Shown piece by piece: positions 1-8,605 of a stretch of 64,000 bases of DNA. Within the stretch, counting starts at the first letter, position 1. Each line of letters starts with the position of its first letter. Origin of the DNA: Paenibacillus silvestris (GTDB lineage Bacteria; Bacillota; Bacilli; Paenibacillales; NBRC-103111); NCBI RefSeq assembly GCF_009882985.1, contig NZ_WTUZ01000022.1, positions 345,055-409,054 of the forward strand. The letters run 5' to 3'. The translations under genes were made by a program, and so were the position numbers. Under the pieces are notes generated by a model. The model ran no database searches. It was given only the letters and a program-made list of their open reading frames with translations, and was not told the origin of the DNA.

Positions 1-623
1 CGACTTTGGCGAACGAACCAGCGGTAGTAGTTTTTCTGAAGCAGGGAGCTGACGGCTTTGTTATTCGTCAGGTCACGAAGCTTCCGCGGACTAAGAGGTC
101 CATGTTCACGCATCAAATAAGCGCAATGCAGCGATTTCTCACGGTAAGCGGTCATCAGCTTTTGCTGAGAGCTGCCACCTACGTTGTAGTCACCGCTTCG
201 TTCATGAAACTCATTGACGACTCGCAAAGCTGCTCTTTTATTGTGGCGCAGCATATAAGGTGTAGGCTCGCAGACGAGATCGACTGCGGGTTTTTTGCGT
301 TTGTAGAATTGAACGGTCAAGACGCCTAGTCCGAGCATGCGGCAGAGTCGCCGAATATCTTCCCACTGCAAGCGATGCGGAGCTTTCCCTTTATTAGGCA
401 GTTCGAAAGCAACATACACTTGCTCCGTCAGACGAAGGCGATCGATGCCTTGCACAAGGAGCGGGATGTTAAAGCTTTTCTTGAGCTCTACGACGACAGG
501 GGGCTCATCCCCGCGAATAGCGACTAAGTCACAATGTTTCACTTCTCCGCGAACGGCATAGCCGCGTTCTTCAAAATATTGTTTCACCGGAGCGTACAGC
601 TCCGTCTCGGTTTGAATGGGCAT
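1..623 (-). CDS. DUF2161 family, PD-(D/E)XK nuclease-like protein (partial)
   Basis: Translating the minus strand from the ATG at 623 gives 207 uninterrupted codons that run off the left edge, so the C-terminus is missing. GGAGGAG lies a few bases upstream of the ATG. The N-terminal half shows a PD-(D/E)XK-type core: Asp32 in CDLVAI, then Glu46 and Lys48 in VVELKKS. The C-terminal part (HGPLSPRKLRDLTNNKAVSSLL) looks like a winged-helix module. This agrees with the DUF2161 family of putative PD-(D/E)XK phosphodiesterases in Paenibacillus-type genomes. No substrate is known and nothing in the neighbourhood suggests one. It is divergent from the egsA-like gene. The family assignment is fairly firm; nuclease activity is inference from the motif. 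Confidence 0.8.
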   Translation of the reverse strand, partial: MPIQTETELYAPVKQYFEERGYAVRGEVKHCDLVAIRGDEPPVVVELKKSFNIPLLVQGIDRLRLTEQVYVAFELPNKGKAPHRLQWEDIRRLCRMLGLGVLTVQFYKRKKPAVDLVCEPTPYMLRHNKRAALRVVNEFHERSGDYNVGGSSQQKLMTAYREKSLHCAYLMREHGPLSPRKLRDLTNNKAVSSLLQKNYYRWFVRQS

Positions 624-666
624 GATGGATATTCTCCTCCTACTTGCGATGAAGGCAATGTGTATC

Positions 667-675
667 ATTATAGCA
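667..675 (-). promoter_or_regulatory. Extended -10 promoter element for the DUF2161 gene
   Basis: On the minus strand the bases read TGCTATAAT, a perfect TATAAT with an upstream TGn extension, about 45 bp before the ATG at 623. No good -35 box is seen at 17 bp, which extended -10 promoters tolerate. Confidence 0.5.
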
Positions 676-749
676 TAGGTTTTGTTAAAATAGGGGAAGA
701 AGAACTTGTACGTACATCTTGGTAAGGTGGCGTGCGGGGAATGATTTTT

Positions 750-857
750 GAGTGATGGAGTAGGGATTTGAGGAAGCTGAAGTTGGAGTGATGGAGTAGG
801 GATTTGAGGAAGCTGAAGTTCGAGTGATCGAATAGGGATTCAAGGAAGCTGAAATTT
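750..857. repeat. Three tandem copies of a 36 bp minisatellite
   Basis: Units at 750-785, 786-821 and 822-857 share the core GAGTGATGGAGTAGGGATTT followed by GAGGAAGCTGAA. The first two copies differ at one base; the third has several substitutions. The array fills most of the gap between the DUF2161 promoter and the egsA-like start. A 36 bp period is compatible with translation (Ser-Asn-Pro-Tyr-Ser-Ile-Thr on the minus strand), but no ribosome site or gene context supports a protein. Confidence 0.85.
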
Positions 858-887
858 GGTTTTGGAGATGGAGAGGGGATGTTGGGA

Positions 888-2204
888 ATGAGTGAGGTTT
901 TGAATACATGGCTTGGTCGTACGATTGATTGCGCATGTGGGCAGAGGCATGAAATTCCGATTCGTCGTATCGTTATTGAGCGAGATGCGCTGGGGCAGGT
1001 GGCCGGTTATTTGAAAGAAGCCGGCTACCGTGAAGTCACGCTTGTCGCGGATGAGAAGACGTATCAAGCGGCGGGCGTGAAGCTGCGCGGGCTGCTCGAA
1101 GCCGCGCAAGTCAAGGTCAGCATCAGCGTGATCCGTGAGAACGCGATGGGGGAAGTTGCCGCCGATGAGGAAGCGATCGTCCAGCTGATGCTGGACACGC
1201 CATTATCGTCGGAGGTTCTGCTTGCCGTGGGGGCGGGAACCCTGCACGACATTGTGCGCTTCGTCGGTCACCGCACGAAGCGGCCGTTCTTGTCTGTGCC
1301 GACGGCTCCATCCGTCGACGGCTTCGCTTCGGTCGGCGCGCCGCTCATCGTGCGCGGCTTCAAGACCACGATCCCGGCGAGCTCACCGGAAGCGATTTTT
1401 GCCGATCTCGCGCTGCTGGCGGAAGCGCCGCAAGCGATGATCGCAGCCGGCCTCGGCGACATGCTCGGCAAGCACACTTCGCTGGCCGACTGGTCGCTGG
1501 GACGCGTGCTCCTTGACGAGCACTACTGCGAGCTGAGCGCGCGGTTGACGCTGGAAGCCGTGGAGCTCTGCACGGCTCACTTGGACGAGATCGCGCAGCG
1601 CACGGATCTCGGCTTGTTGAAGCTGATGGAAGGCCTGCTGCTATCCGGCCTTTCCATGCTCTTGGTCGGCCACTCGCGGCCGGCCTCCGGAGCAGAGCAC
1701 CATCTCTCCCACTACTGGGAGATGGTGCTTCTGCAGCAGCGCCGCCGGGCGCTGCTGCACGGCGCGAAGGTCGGCGTCGCGACCGTGATGATGGCGCAGC
1801 GCTATGCGTCGCTGCGGGACATCACGGCCGCTGAGGCCGCTGCGCGCCTAGCGCAAAGCCAGGCCCCAAGCCGGCAAACGGATGCGGAGCGCATCCGCAA
1901 GGCCTATGGGGCCATGGCGGAGCAGGTCATCGCCGAGAATTTCCCGGCGGATGGCGGCGTTGTTGATAGCGAGGCGCTGAAAGCGCGCATCGCGGAGAGG
2001 TGGGGCGATGTGCAAGCCATCGCCCGCGCGGTCCCTGCACCCGAGCAGCTGACGGCGTGGCTCGGGGCTGTGCAGGGACCGGTGGCGCCGGAGCAGCTCG
2101 GCGTAGAGCCGGACCTGGTGGAGGCGTCACTGCGGGATGCGCTGTTTGTGCGCAACCGGTTTACGGTGCTGCGTTTACTGCGACTGCTGGACGATTCCAA
2201 GTAG
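888..2204 (+). CDS. egsA: sn-glycerol-1-phosphate dehydrogenase (AraM/EgsA family)
   Basis: The 438-residue protein matches the bacterial AraM/EgsA family, NAD(P)-linked enzymes that interconvert dihydroxyacetone phosphate and sn-glycerol-1-phosphate. Family motifs are in order: GAGTLHDIVRF (nucleotide binding), SVPTAPSVDGFAS, GLGDMLGKHTSLADW with a metal-ligand Asp, GAEHHLSHYWEM with the metal His, and LHGAKVGVAT with the second metal His. An ATG at 879 is in frame, but GAGAGGGG abuts it; the ATG at 888 has that site at a 9-base spacing and is preferred. The gene stands alone, unlike B. subtilis araM in the arabinose operon. It is visibly more GC-rich than its neighbours. The role (ether lipid or a related phospholipid) follows from the family. 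Confidence 0.88.
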   Translation: MSEVLNTWLGRTIDCACGQRHEIPIRRIVIERDALGQVAGYLKEAGYREVTLVADEKTYQAAGVKLRGLLEAAQVKVSISVIRENAMGEVAADEEAIVQLMLDTPLSSEVLLAVGAGTLHDIVRFVGHRTKRPFLSVPTAPSVDGFASVGAPLIVRGFKTTIPASSPEAIFADLALLAEAPQAMIAAGLGDMLGKHTSLADWSLGRVLLDEHYCELSARLTLEAVELCTAHLDEIAQRTDLGLLKLMEGLLLSGLSMLLVGHSRPASGAEHHLSHYWEMVLLQQRRRALLHGAKVGVATVMMAQRYASLRDITAAEAAARLAQSQAPSRQTDAERIRKAYGAMAEQVIAENFPADGGVVDSEALKARIAERWGDVQAIARAVPAPEQLTAWLGAVQGPVAPEQLGVEPDLVEASLRDALFVRNRFTVLRLLRLLDDSK

Positions 2205-2206
2205 AG

Positions 2207-2503
2207 CCTAATGGACTGAGACGCTGCTAATTTCCATTATTGGCCGAGGTTTCATAGTGGTGTCTCATAGTTTCTTTTATTGGTTTCGGTTTCTTTACCG
2301 TATCTTACTATTATCTCTAACGGACCGAGACGCCGCTAATTCCCATTTTTAGCTCGAAAATAGAACCTAACGGACTCAAGAGCCGCTATCTGCCTTGAAA
2401 CACCCCAAAACCAGTCTTGAATAACCAGATAAAGGCTGTACAGTCCGTTAGCTCTCACAAATACAGCCGGGAACCCAAATAGCGACCCGTGTGTCCGTTA
2501 CAT
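2207..2503. repeat. Cluster of dispersed AACGGAC-type short repeats
   Basis: Imperfect copies of CTAACGGACTGAGACGCCGC followed by TAATTCC occur at about 2207-2240, 2316-2350 and 2365-2390. The core appears inverted as GTCCGTTA near 2443-2450 and 2493-2500. The intergenic region 2205-2863 (about 660 bp) otherwise holds a terminator, a hexamer repeat and the leader of the SLH protein gene; no gene is supported. Confidence 0.7.
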
Positions 2504-2510
2504 AAAAACT

Positions 2511-2537
2511 CCTGAGGTAAAGTCTCAGGGTTTTTTT
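2511..2537 (+). terminator. Rho-independent terminator
   Basis: CCTGAG (2511-2516) pairs with CTCAGG (2524-2529) around a 7-base loop and is followed by seven T residues. It lies about 300 bp beyond the egsA-like stop codon and is the first clear hairpin after it. Confidence 0.7.
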
Positions 2538-2692
2538 GCCTTTTCACCGCGTAGCTCGAACTCACCAAATGATAAAAAAAGACAAAAGCATCGTAAAAAA
2601 CTGCATCTAGTTTTTCCTGATCGGGGATTATGATAGAAGCATTCAAGGTTTGAAAGCGTGTACACCAAGGTTTCCTTGATGCAGAGCAGATG

Positions 2693-2734
2693 CAGATTGA
2701 GATTCAGATTGAGATTCAGATTCAGATTCAAATT
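2693..2734. repeat. Hexamer tandem repeat (CAGATT/GAGATT)x7
   Basis: Seven consecutive ATT-ending hexamers (CAGATT, GAGATT or CAAATT) lie in the untranslated leader about 130 bp before the SLH protein gene. It is a plain microsatellite prone to slippage. Confidence 0.85.
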
Positions 2735-2863
2735 CTACGGAGAGAGGAGGAATCTTACCGAGCAGCATGAGCCGACTTCATCAGCAACCTATAGAATCGC
2801 GGTTACGGGTAAATCCGGAATCCAGTACGCCAATCTATTACTATGAAAGGGGTTAGCCCCCGA

Positions 2864-5800
2864 ATGAAATCATTTAAACATTTTAGAAGAAGAGTAGCTT
2901 TGTCATTGGCCGTATTCCTTATTTGTCATCTTGCTATTGGACAGTTTTCCCTATTGTCAATGACGAATGTCGCTAGTGCTGCCGGAGCTTCCTCTGTTGA
3001 TGTGCTCGATTCGCAGTTCATTAACAGCCACGGCGGTAATTCAGTTTCCATACATGCAGACCCATCCAGATCGCCTTACGACGTTTTTGGCGAAGCATTT
3101 GGAACAGATAATCCTGTTGAAGGTGCCACCAAAACGGCAAGAGATATTCTCGGCGAAGAGGCCGAAAGACATGTGGCCAATTACTATGATCAGGCATTAG
3201 GAAAAGATGTTTTCAAAGTTGAAGTGAATGGCAACGATTGCTTTTCCTGTTATTTGCATAATACAACCTATGACAGTACAACCGGGCAGTTCGTTGGAGG
3301 GAATGATGACAGACAGCGAATTGAAATCAGACCGCCAGATGAGAACCAAGACCGAATTGGTTTGGAAAATGATATTACGGCATACAACTGGAAGTTGAAG
3401 ATTGATAAAGACTTGACCAAGCCGGATGGTTTTTTTCATATTTTCCAATACAAGGCATACAACTCCTACGGATTGGTGGGTAACAAATTACCGCTTCATG
3501 ACGCTGCTAATTATCCAAACTTCTCTAGCGCCGAAGATGGTAATCCGATACTTACGTTTACGGTTTCCTCATCTGCCACGCAGAATTTGGAGTTCCGCTA
3601 TGCCAATATCGGTACGGATGCCGGGCAAGAAACGCTTGCCAGTATTCCGCTGAATGACGTGAAAGACAAATGGGTGGATATAACGGTTAAAATTTTAAAC
3701 TCGGAATATGGTTGGGTCACAATGATTATGAAGGACGTCGAGACAGGCAAAGTATTGATGGAATACAACGATCCTAACCGGGTTCTTGATATTTGGAGAC
3801 GTCCTGAGATCAAGTATAACGGGTCGACGTTCGAGGGGCCGTATCCTGCCGTGGATGATATGATTAACCGTCCGAAATGGGGTATCTATCGAAAAGCGGA
3901 TAAGTCAAATCCCAATGTGAAGGATGCCAAGATTTACCTTGCTGACATGACGCTGTATAAGTCGGCTGTAGATGTTTCACCGGTTAACTTGGCTTACGGT
4001 AAAAAGGCATATAATTACGGCCCTGCAAGCGGCAATACGTTCCAGGTCGCGAATGCTAAACCAGAGAGACTCCTGGATGGGGTTCAAACAGACCCGGTAA
4101 AGTATACGAACGTGACGCAAGTGCCTCAGAACAATACATCAGCGTTAGGAGATCTGAGTTGGATCGGTACGGAAAGCTCCAAAAAGGGCAGCGTAGTCAT
4201 CGATTTAGGGAAGAAAATGCCGTTTAGTCAAGTCAAGCTATTCGCCAAAACTTTAAGATTGCAGACGGTGAATATAGCCGTTTCAGATGACGAGACAGAT
4301 CATACCGAAGCAGATTTAAGTACTATTATTTTTAAAGCAGATACCTCCTTTACCTATAATGGCCCTAATAGCGGGGGAGATGATGCGGCAGATAAGGAGT
4401 ATGTGATTGATCTAGGGAAGTCGTTAACCTCCCGATATGTCAAATTTTATTTTGTAAATGGTACAGGTTCTAATGGTACGGGCACGCCACTTAATGGACT
4501 ACCTACATATGTTATGACAGGACCGCCTCGGATCACGGAGCTTGAAATGTACAATGCGCCTCAAACGCCATCGAATGTGGTAATTGAATACACCGGCGGA
4601 TCTCAAGCGACTATTTCCTGGAATGAGGTTCCTGCCGATCATTTCATTATTTACGATAACGGAAAGGTACTTGTTGATGGGGTGGGCGCTAATAGCGTTA
4701 ACCTGACGAATTTAGACCCTGGTGCCTTATATAATCTTTCTGTTAGGACGGTTTATACGGATCCGTATTCGTTCAAGCCGTTGCTTTCAGCGGTAAGTGA
4801 AGTGAAGGTGCTGCACACCGATGGAGACCCGATTATTCCTAATCCGCCTACATCCGTTACAGCGACAGCGTTATCTGATAAATCTATCCAAGTTGTATGG
4901 GACGCTGTAGCAGATGCCCAGAATTATAAGGTGGCACTAGTTAATGGTGATACGGAAAGGATCGTGGCTGCTGAGGTTCAGGATACCTCCTATACGATCA
5001 AGGATCTATCTCCTGGTACGACTTATAAAGTGAAGGTTTACGCGATTCGCAGAGGTACTTTGTCAGCTACCGGCGCAGAAGGCGAAGTCACGACTACAGG
5101 TATCAAGAACGCTTCCGACAATCTGCTATTCAATAAGGAAGTCCAGTATCCACGAGTTTGGAACGATGATACAAGCAGTTATAGTGCTGGCAAGGCTCTG
5201 GACAATGAGACAGGTTCCAGGTGGGTTGCGCTAAAAGGCTCGACTTCCTCATGGATGATGGTGGATATCGGGGAACCGACGTCGGTAAACAGCCTTGCAT
5301 ACAATAGCTTTCAAAACAAGCTGAAAAAGGTTTCGTTTTATTATGCCACCGACAGTGAAGCGTTCACGAATCCAAACAGTGATAAATGGATAAAGTTATT
5401 GACCGATGACCGTGTAAGCCAAGGGAAATACGGCAATCCGAATATTACGAGTATAGATGAGAAAATATCACTCCCTGCGCCTGTAGAGGCAAGATATATC
5501 AAATTTACAGTCGATGAGGTCGATGGTGATATTAATGTCAATGAGGTTAAAGCTTATGGACCGATATCCTTTACGGGGAATTCTGCCCTTAAGGCGACGG
5601 AAATAACGGATCGCAGTGCTGCTTTAAGCTGGTCTGGCGCCACGACGACCTTACCGGTATCTGCGTACGACATTTATCAAGGAAATACCAAATTAACAAG
5701 TGTGACAGCCGATGTCTATACCTACAGTGCAGTCGGATTGATACCAAGTTCAGCTTATACCTTTAGGGTGAAGGCTGTTAGTCAGTCTGTCTATGGCTCC

Positions 5801-7003
5801 GTGTACGAGACACTGGGCGGACTGCCGCTTCAGTTAACTACGTTAGGACCGATCACGCTTCCGCCTACAGATTCGGATTCAGAAGGCTCTGGTGGCACAG
5901 GTTCTGCTTCTGGACCTTCAACCCCTTCAACGCCTGCGAACCCCGACACTACGAACAGTGCAGGAGTGATTACAGCTGTTCGAGTGCAGGGAGAGAACGC
6001 CTATTTAGCTGCTATTCCGGCCGAATTCCTTAGTAATGGCTCCCTGACAAGGAAGACAGAGGTCAGGTCGGAAATTGGGAATGTGATCTTGCCAGGGAAT
6101 ATGTTTAGCTCCGGCGCGCTTGGAGATAACAAAACGGTTGAATTAAAGCTTACTATGACGGATAAGTCGGCGCTCCCCGACACACTTCAGACGTTGATTG
6201 GAGATAGACCAATTGTTGATTTAACTCTATGGGTAGAGGGCAAGAAGGTGGAATTTAATAATCCTTCCGCTTCTGTTGAAGTAACCATGCCTTATCAACC
6301 GACAGCCGAAGAGTTAGCCAATCCGGAACACATTGTTGTTTGGTATGTGGATGATAGTGGCGCTCTAACACCAGTTCCGAGCGGGAAGTATGATGCTGGC
6401 AGCGGAACAGTCACGTTTAGGACCACACATTTTAGCAAGTATGCGGTAGGATTCGTTGTAAAAAGCTTCGACGATCTTACGAGTGTTGAGTGGGCTAGGA
6501 AGTCTATTGAAGTGTTGGCGTCCAAAGGCATCATTAACGGAAAGTCTGACGTAGAGTTCGCGCCGGGCACGCCAATAACACGAGCGGAATATATTACGCT
6601 GCTCATGAAGACGTTAGGTCTATCAGCTGCAACTGAGGCTGTATTTGATGATGTGAAAACATCCGATTACTTCTATCAAGAAGTCATGATCGCGAAGGCG
6701 CTTGGGATTGTGGAAGGGAAAGATCGGAACGTGTTTGCTCCCAATGAAGAGATTACCCGCCAAGATATGATGGCGATGACAGCAAGAGCCTTGAAGCAAG
6801 CAGGCAAGCTGAATACGTCGGTCCGTACAACGAGTCTAAGTGCATTCGCAGACTCTAAAGATGTTGCGGACTATGCCGCAGAAAGTGCCGCTTTATTAGT
6901 TGGTAAAGGCTTGATTCAAGGTAACGGTAATTTGCTGCAACCGCTGAATAAGAGTACACGAGCAGAAGTAGCCGTTCTGATGTACAGAATTTATAACGAT
7001 TAA
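2864..7003 (+). CDS. Secreted SLH-anchored multidomain protein with lyase-like jelly roll, F5/8C and FN3 domains
   Basis: About 1379 residues, beginning with a signal peptide (basic FKHFRRR then a hydrophobic stretch). Approximate domains: residues 30-365 a concanavalin-like jelly roll with QRIEIR and KWGIYRK, typical of heparinase-I-type polysaccharide lyases; 372-565 and 747-899 discoidin (F5/8C)-like domains; 567-652, 657-745 and 904-992 fibronectin type III; 995-1032 a Ser/Gly/Pro linker; 1032-1199 a spacer domain; 1200-1379 three SLH repeats ending in TRAEVAVLMYRIYND. SLH repeats bind pyruvylated secondary cell wall polymer, so this is a cell-surface protein, probably binding or cleaving an acidic polysaccharide. 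ATG 2864 is preferred over 2843 because AAAGGGG precedes only 2864. Lyase activity is not proven: I assigned the fold by motif, not by catalytic residues. Confidence 0.8.
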   Translation: MKSFKHFRRRVALSLAVFLICHLAIGQFSLLSMTNVASAAGASSVDVLDSQFINSHGGNSVSIHADPSRSPYDVFGEAFGTDNPVEGATKTARDILGEEAERHVANYYDQALGKDVFKVEVNGNDCFSCYLHNTTYDSTTGQFVGGNDDRQRIEIRPPDENQDRIGLENDITAYNWKLKIDKDLTKPDGFFHIFQYKAYNSYGLVGNKLPLHDAANYPNFSSAEDGNPILTFTVSSSATQNLEFRYANIGTDAGQETLASIPLNDVKDKWVDITVKILNSEYGWVTMIMKDVETGKVLMEYNDPNRVLDIWRRPEIKYNGSTFEGPYPAVDDMINRPKWGIYRKADKSNPNVKDAKIYLADMTLYKSAVDVSPVNLAYGKKAYNYGPASGNTFQVANAKPERLLDGVQTDPVKYTNVTQVPQNNTSALGDLSWIGTESSKKGSVVIDLGKKMPFSQVKLFAKTLRLQTVNIAVSDDETDHTEADLSTIIFKADTSFTYNGPNSGGDDAADKEYVIDLGKSLTSRYVKFYFVNGTGSNGTGTPLNGLPTYVMTGPPRITELEMYNAPQTPSNVVIEYTGGSQATISWNEVPADHFIIYDNGKVLVDGVGANSVNLTNLDPGALYNLSVRTVYTDPYSFKPLLSAVSEVKVLHTDGDPIIPNPPTSVTATALSDKSIQVVWDAVADAQNYKVALVNGDTERIVAAEVQDTSYTIKDLSPGTTYKVKVYAIRRGTLSATGAEGEVTTTGIKNASDNLLFNKEVQYPRVWNDDTSSYSAGKALDNETGSRWVALKGSTSSWMMVDIGEPTSVNSLAYNSFQNKLKKVSFYYATDSEAFTNPNSDKWIKLLTDDRVSQGKYGNPNITSIDEKISLPAPVEARYIKFTVDEVDGDINVNEVKAYGPISFTGNSALKATEITDRSAALSWSGATTTLPVSAYDIYQGNTKLTSVTADVYTYSAVGLIPSSAYTFRVKAVSQSVYGSVYETLGGLPLQLTTLGPITLPPTDSDSEGSGGTGSASGPSTPSTPANPDTTNSAGVITAVRVQGENAYLAAIPAEFLSNGSLTRKTEVRSEIGNVILPGNMFSSGALGDNKTVELKLTMTDKSALPDTLQTLIGDRPIVDLTLWVEGKKVEFNNPSASVEVTMPYQPTAEELANPEHIVVWYVDDSGALTPVPSGKYDAGSGTVTFRTTHFSKYAVGFVVKSFDDLTSVEWARKSIEVLASKGIINGKSDVEFAPGTPITRAEYITLLMKTLGLSAATEAVFDDVKTSDYFYQEVMIAKALGIVEGKDRNVFAPNEEITRQDMMAMTARALKQAGKLNTSVRTTSLSAFADSKDVADYAAESAALLVGKGLIQGNGNLLQPLNKSTRAEVAVLMYRIYND

Positions 7004-7040
7004 TTTTATCTATGCAGGCATGGTCTGTATAGATGGACTG

Positions 7041-7080
7041 GACGCCCTGGGGAGCATGCTCCCTGGTTGGCGTCTTTTTT
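7041..7080 (+). terminator. Rho-independent terminator of the SLH protein gene
   Basis: GACGCC (7041-7046) pairs with GGCGTC (7069-7074). The inner palindrome GGGAGCATGCTCCC extends the structure, and six T residues follow. Confidence 0.85.
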
Positions 7081-7103
7081 ATGCATGGCTCCGTAGCAAA
7101 AGT

Positions 7104-7165
7104 GTAAAAAATCACAACCCAGCTAAATTTTTGCCATCCCTTTCATTCAGATTGTTTTCTATACT
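7104..7165 (+). promoter_or_regulatory. Promoter P1 with shared A-rich activator box (GH4 operon)
   Basis: The box GTAAAAAATCACA starts at 7104 and TATACT lies at 7160-7165, 56 bp downstream. An AT-rich second block CTAAATTTT sits about 20 bp after the box. The same layout recurs at 16661, 20255 and 22013. No good -35 is present, as expected for an activator-dependent promoter. It precedes the GH4 gene start by about 40 bp. Confidence 0.65.
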
Positions 7166-7206
7166 TGTAGCGTATGCATGACTGCACGATGGTGAGGAGG
7201 AGCAAA

Positions 7207-8592
7207 ATGAAATTCAATAACGGGAAAGTAAACGAGATACAAATTGCTTATATTGGTGGAGGCTCTATGTATTGGGCCAAAAATCTCATAGCGGATCTTG
7301 CGCTGGATGAACAACTGTCGGGTACGATTAGGCTCTATGACCTTGATTATGACAAAGCTAGAAATAACGAGAAATTAGGTAATTCAGTTTCTGAGTATGC
7401 TGAAGCGAAGTCCAAATGGACCTACAAGGCATATCCGACTCTGAAGGAAGCCTTGAGCGGTTGTGACTTTGTGTTCATTTCGATTCTTCCCGGTACATTC
7501 AACGAGATGGCATCGGATGTGCATGAACCGGAAAAATACGGCATTTACCAAGCGGTAGGCGATACAACCGGGCCAGGGGGGCTCGTTAGGGCATTGCGGA
7601 CGATTCCAATGTATGTGGAGATTGCTGGGGCTATAGAGCGTTTTTCGCCGGATGCTTGGGTGTTTAATTATACGAATCCGATGACGCTTTGCACGCGGAC
7701 GTTATACGAAGTATTTCCAGGAATCAAGGCGCTTGGTTGTTGCCACGAAATCTTTGGCACACAAGGATTATTGATACGCATGCTGCGTGACATGGAAGGG
7801 ATAGAGGGCGTGCATCGCGATGATGTGAAAGTGAATGTGCTTGGGATTAATCATTTTACATGGATCGATCAAGCCACTTACCAGCATCTAGATTTACTCC
7901 CGATGTACAGGAAGTTTGTTGATAAGTACTACGAGTCGGGCTTTGAACATAACAAAGATGCCTGGATGACGAACACGTATACAGCCGCTAACCGAGTGAA
8001 ATTTGATTTGTTCCGACGTTACGGCATTATTGCGGCGGCAGGCGATCGCCATCTGGCCGAATTTATGCCTCCTTGGTATATGAAGGATCCGGATACGGTT
8101 CGCTACTGGAAATTTGGCTTGACGACGGTCGAAAGCCGTGTGGAGAAGCACATTGCGACAGAACTTTATTACCGCAAGCTGCTTAGCGGAGAGGAGAAGC
8201 TGCCGCTGAAAGCATCGGGAGAAGAAGAAGTTAGACAACTTAAAGGATTAATTGGCCTTCAGCCTTTTGTTACCAATGTCAACATTCCGAATGTGGGACA
8301 AATGAAGGGGATTCCGCTGGGAGCTGTTGTCGAGACGAATGCCTTGTTCTCAAGCAGCAGTCTGCGCCCTGTATATGCAGGTGAGCTCCCGCTCGCTGTT
8401 AATAATTTGGTGCTGCAGCATACCGTGAATCAAGAGCTTATTTTGAAGGCTGCTCTGCAAAAGGATAAAGCGCTAGCGTTCAATGCTTTCGTGAACGACC
8501 CGCTTGTGAATATCGATGTGAACCAGGCAGAGACGTTGTTCGATCAAATGCTGCAAAATACGAAAGCGTATTTGCCGGGATGGAACATCTAA
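7207..8592 (+). CDS. GH4 family glycosidase, probable alpha-galacturonidase (LplD-like)
   Basis: The 461-residue protein has the GH4 Rossmann fold: GGGS at residues 17-20 for NAD, NYTNPM near 155-159, CHEI at 179-182 and GINHFTW near 213. GH4 enzymes use NAD and Mn for a redox-elimination mechanism in the cytoplasm. The Cys-His metal motif classifies them: CHSV in alpha-galactosidases, CHEV in alpha-galacturonidases such as B. subtilis LplD. CHEI is closest to the latter. ATG 7207 is preferred over 7174 because GGTGAGGAGGAG lies just upstream. It leads an operon followed 13 bp later by a MATE gene. A uronate-isomerase-like gene in the same run and Lpl-type permeases next door support release of galacturonate. 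Specificity is inferred. Confidence 0.82.
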   Translation: MKFNNGKVNEIQIAYIGGGSMYWAKNLIADLALDEQLSGTIRLYDLDYDKARNNEKLGNSVSEYAEAKSKWTYKAYPTLKEALSGCDFVFISILPGTFNEMASDVHEPEKYGIYQAVGDTTGPGGLVRALRTIPMYVEIAGAIERFSPDAWVFNYTNPMTLCTRTLYEVFPGIKALGCCHEIFGTQGLLIRMLRDMEGIEGVHRDDVKVNVLGINHFTWIDQATYQHLDLLPMYRKFVDKYYESGFEHNKDAWMTNTYTAANRVKFDLFRRYGIIAAAGDRHLAEFMPPWYMKDPDTVRYWKFGLTTVESRVEKHIATELYYRKLLSGEEKLPLKASGEEEVRQLKGLIGLQPFVTNVNIPNVGQMKGIPLGAVVETNALFSSSSLRPVYAGELPLAVNNLVLQHTVNQELILKAALQKDKALAFNAFVNDPLVNIDVNQAETLFDQMLQNTKAYLPGWNI

Positions 8593-8605
8593 TGGCGGCC
8601 TGGTC

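Noticed and set aside
6..725. Plus-strand open frames at 6-329, 337-561 and 534-725
   Set aside because: They are antisense to the DUF2161 gene, which has a strong ribosome site and family motifs on the minus strand.
685..936. Minus-strand frame with SNPYSIT repeats
   Set aside because: It is the translation of the 36 bp minisatellite; there is no ribosome site and it overlaps the egsA-like start.
2658..2846. 62-residue Arg/Phe-rich frame
   Set aside because: Its composition comes from the hexamer repeat (LRFRLRFRFRF) and it lacks a ribosome site.
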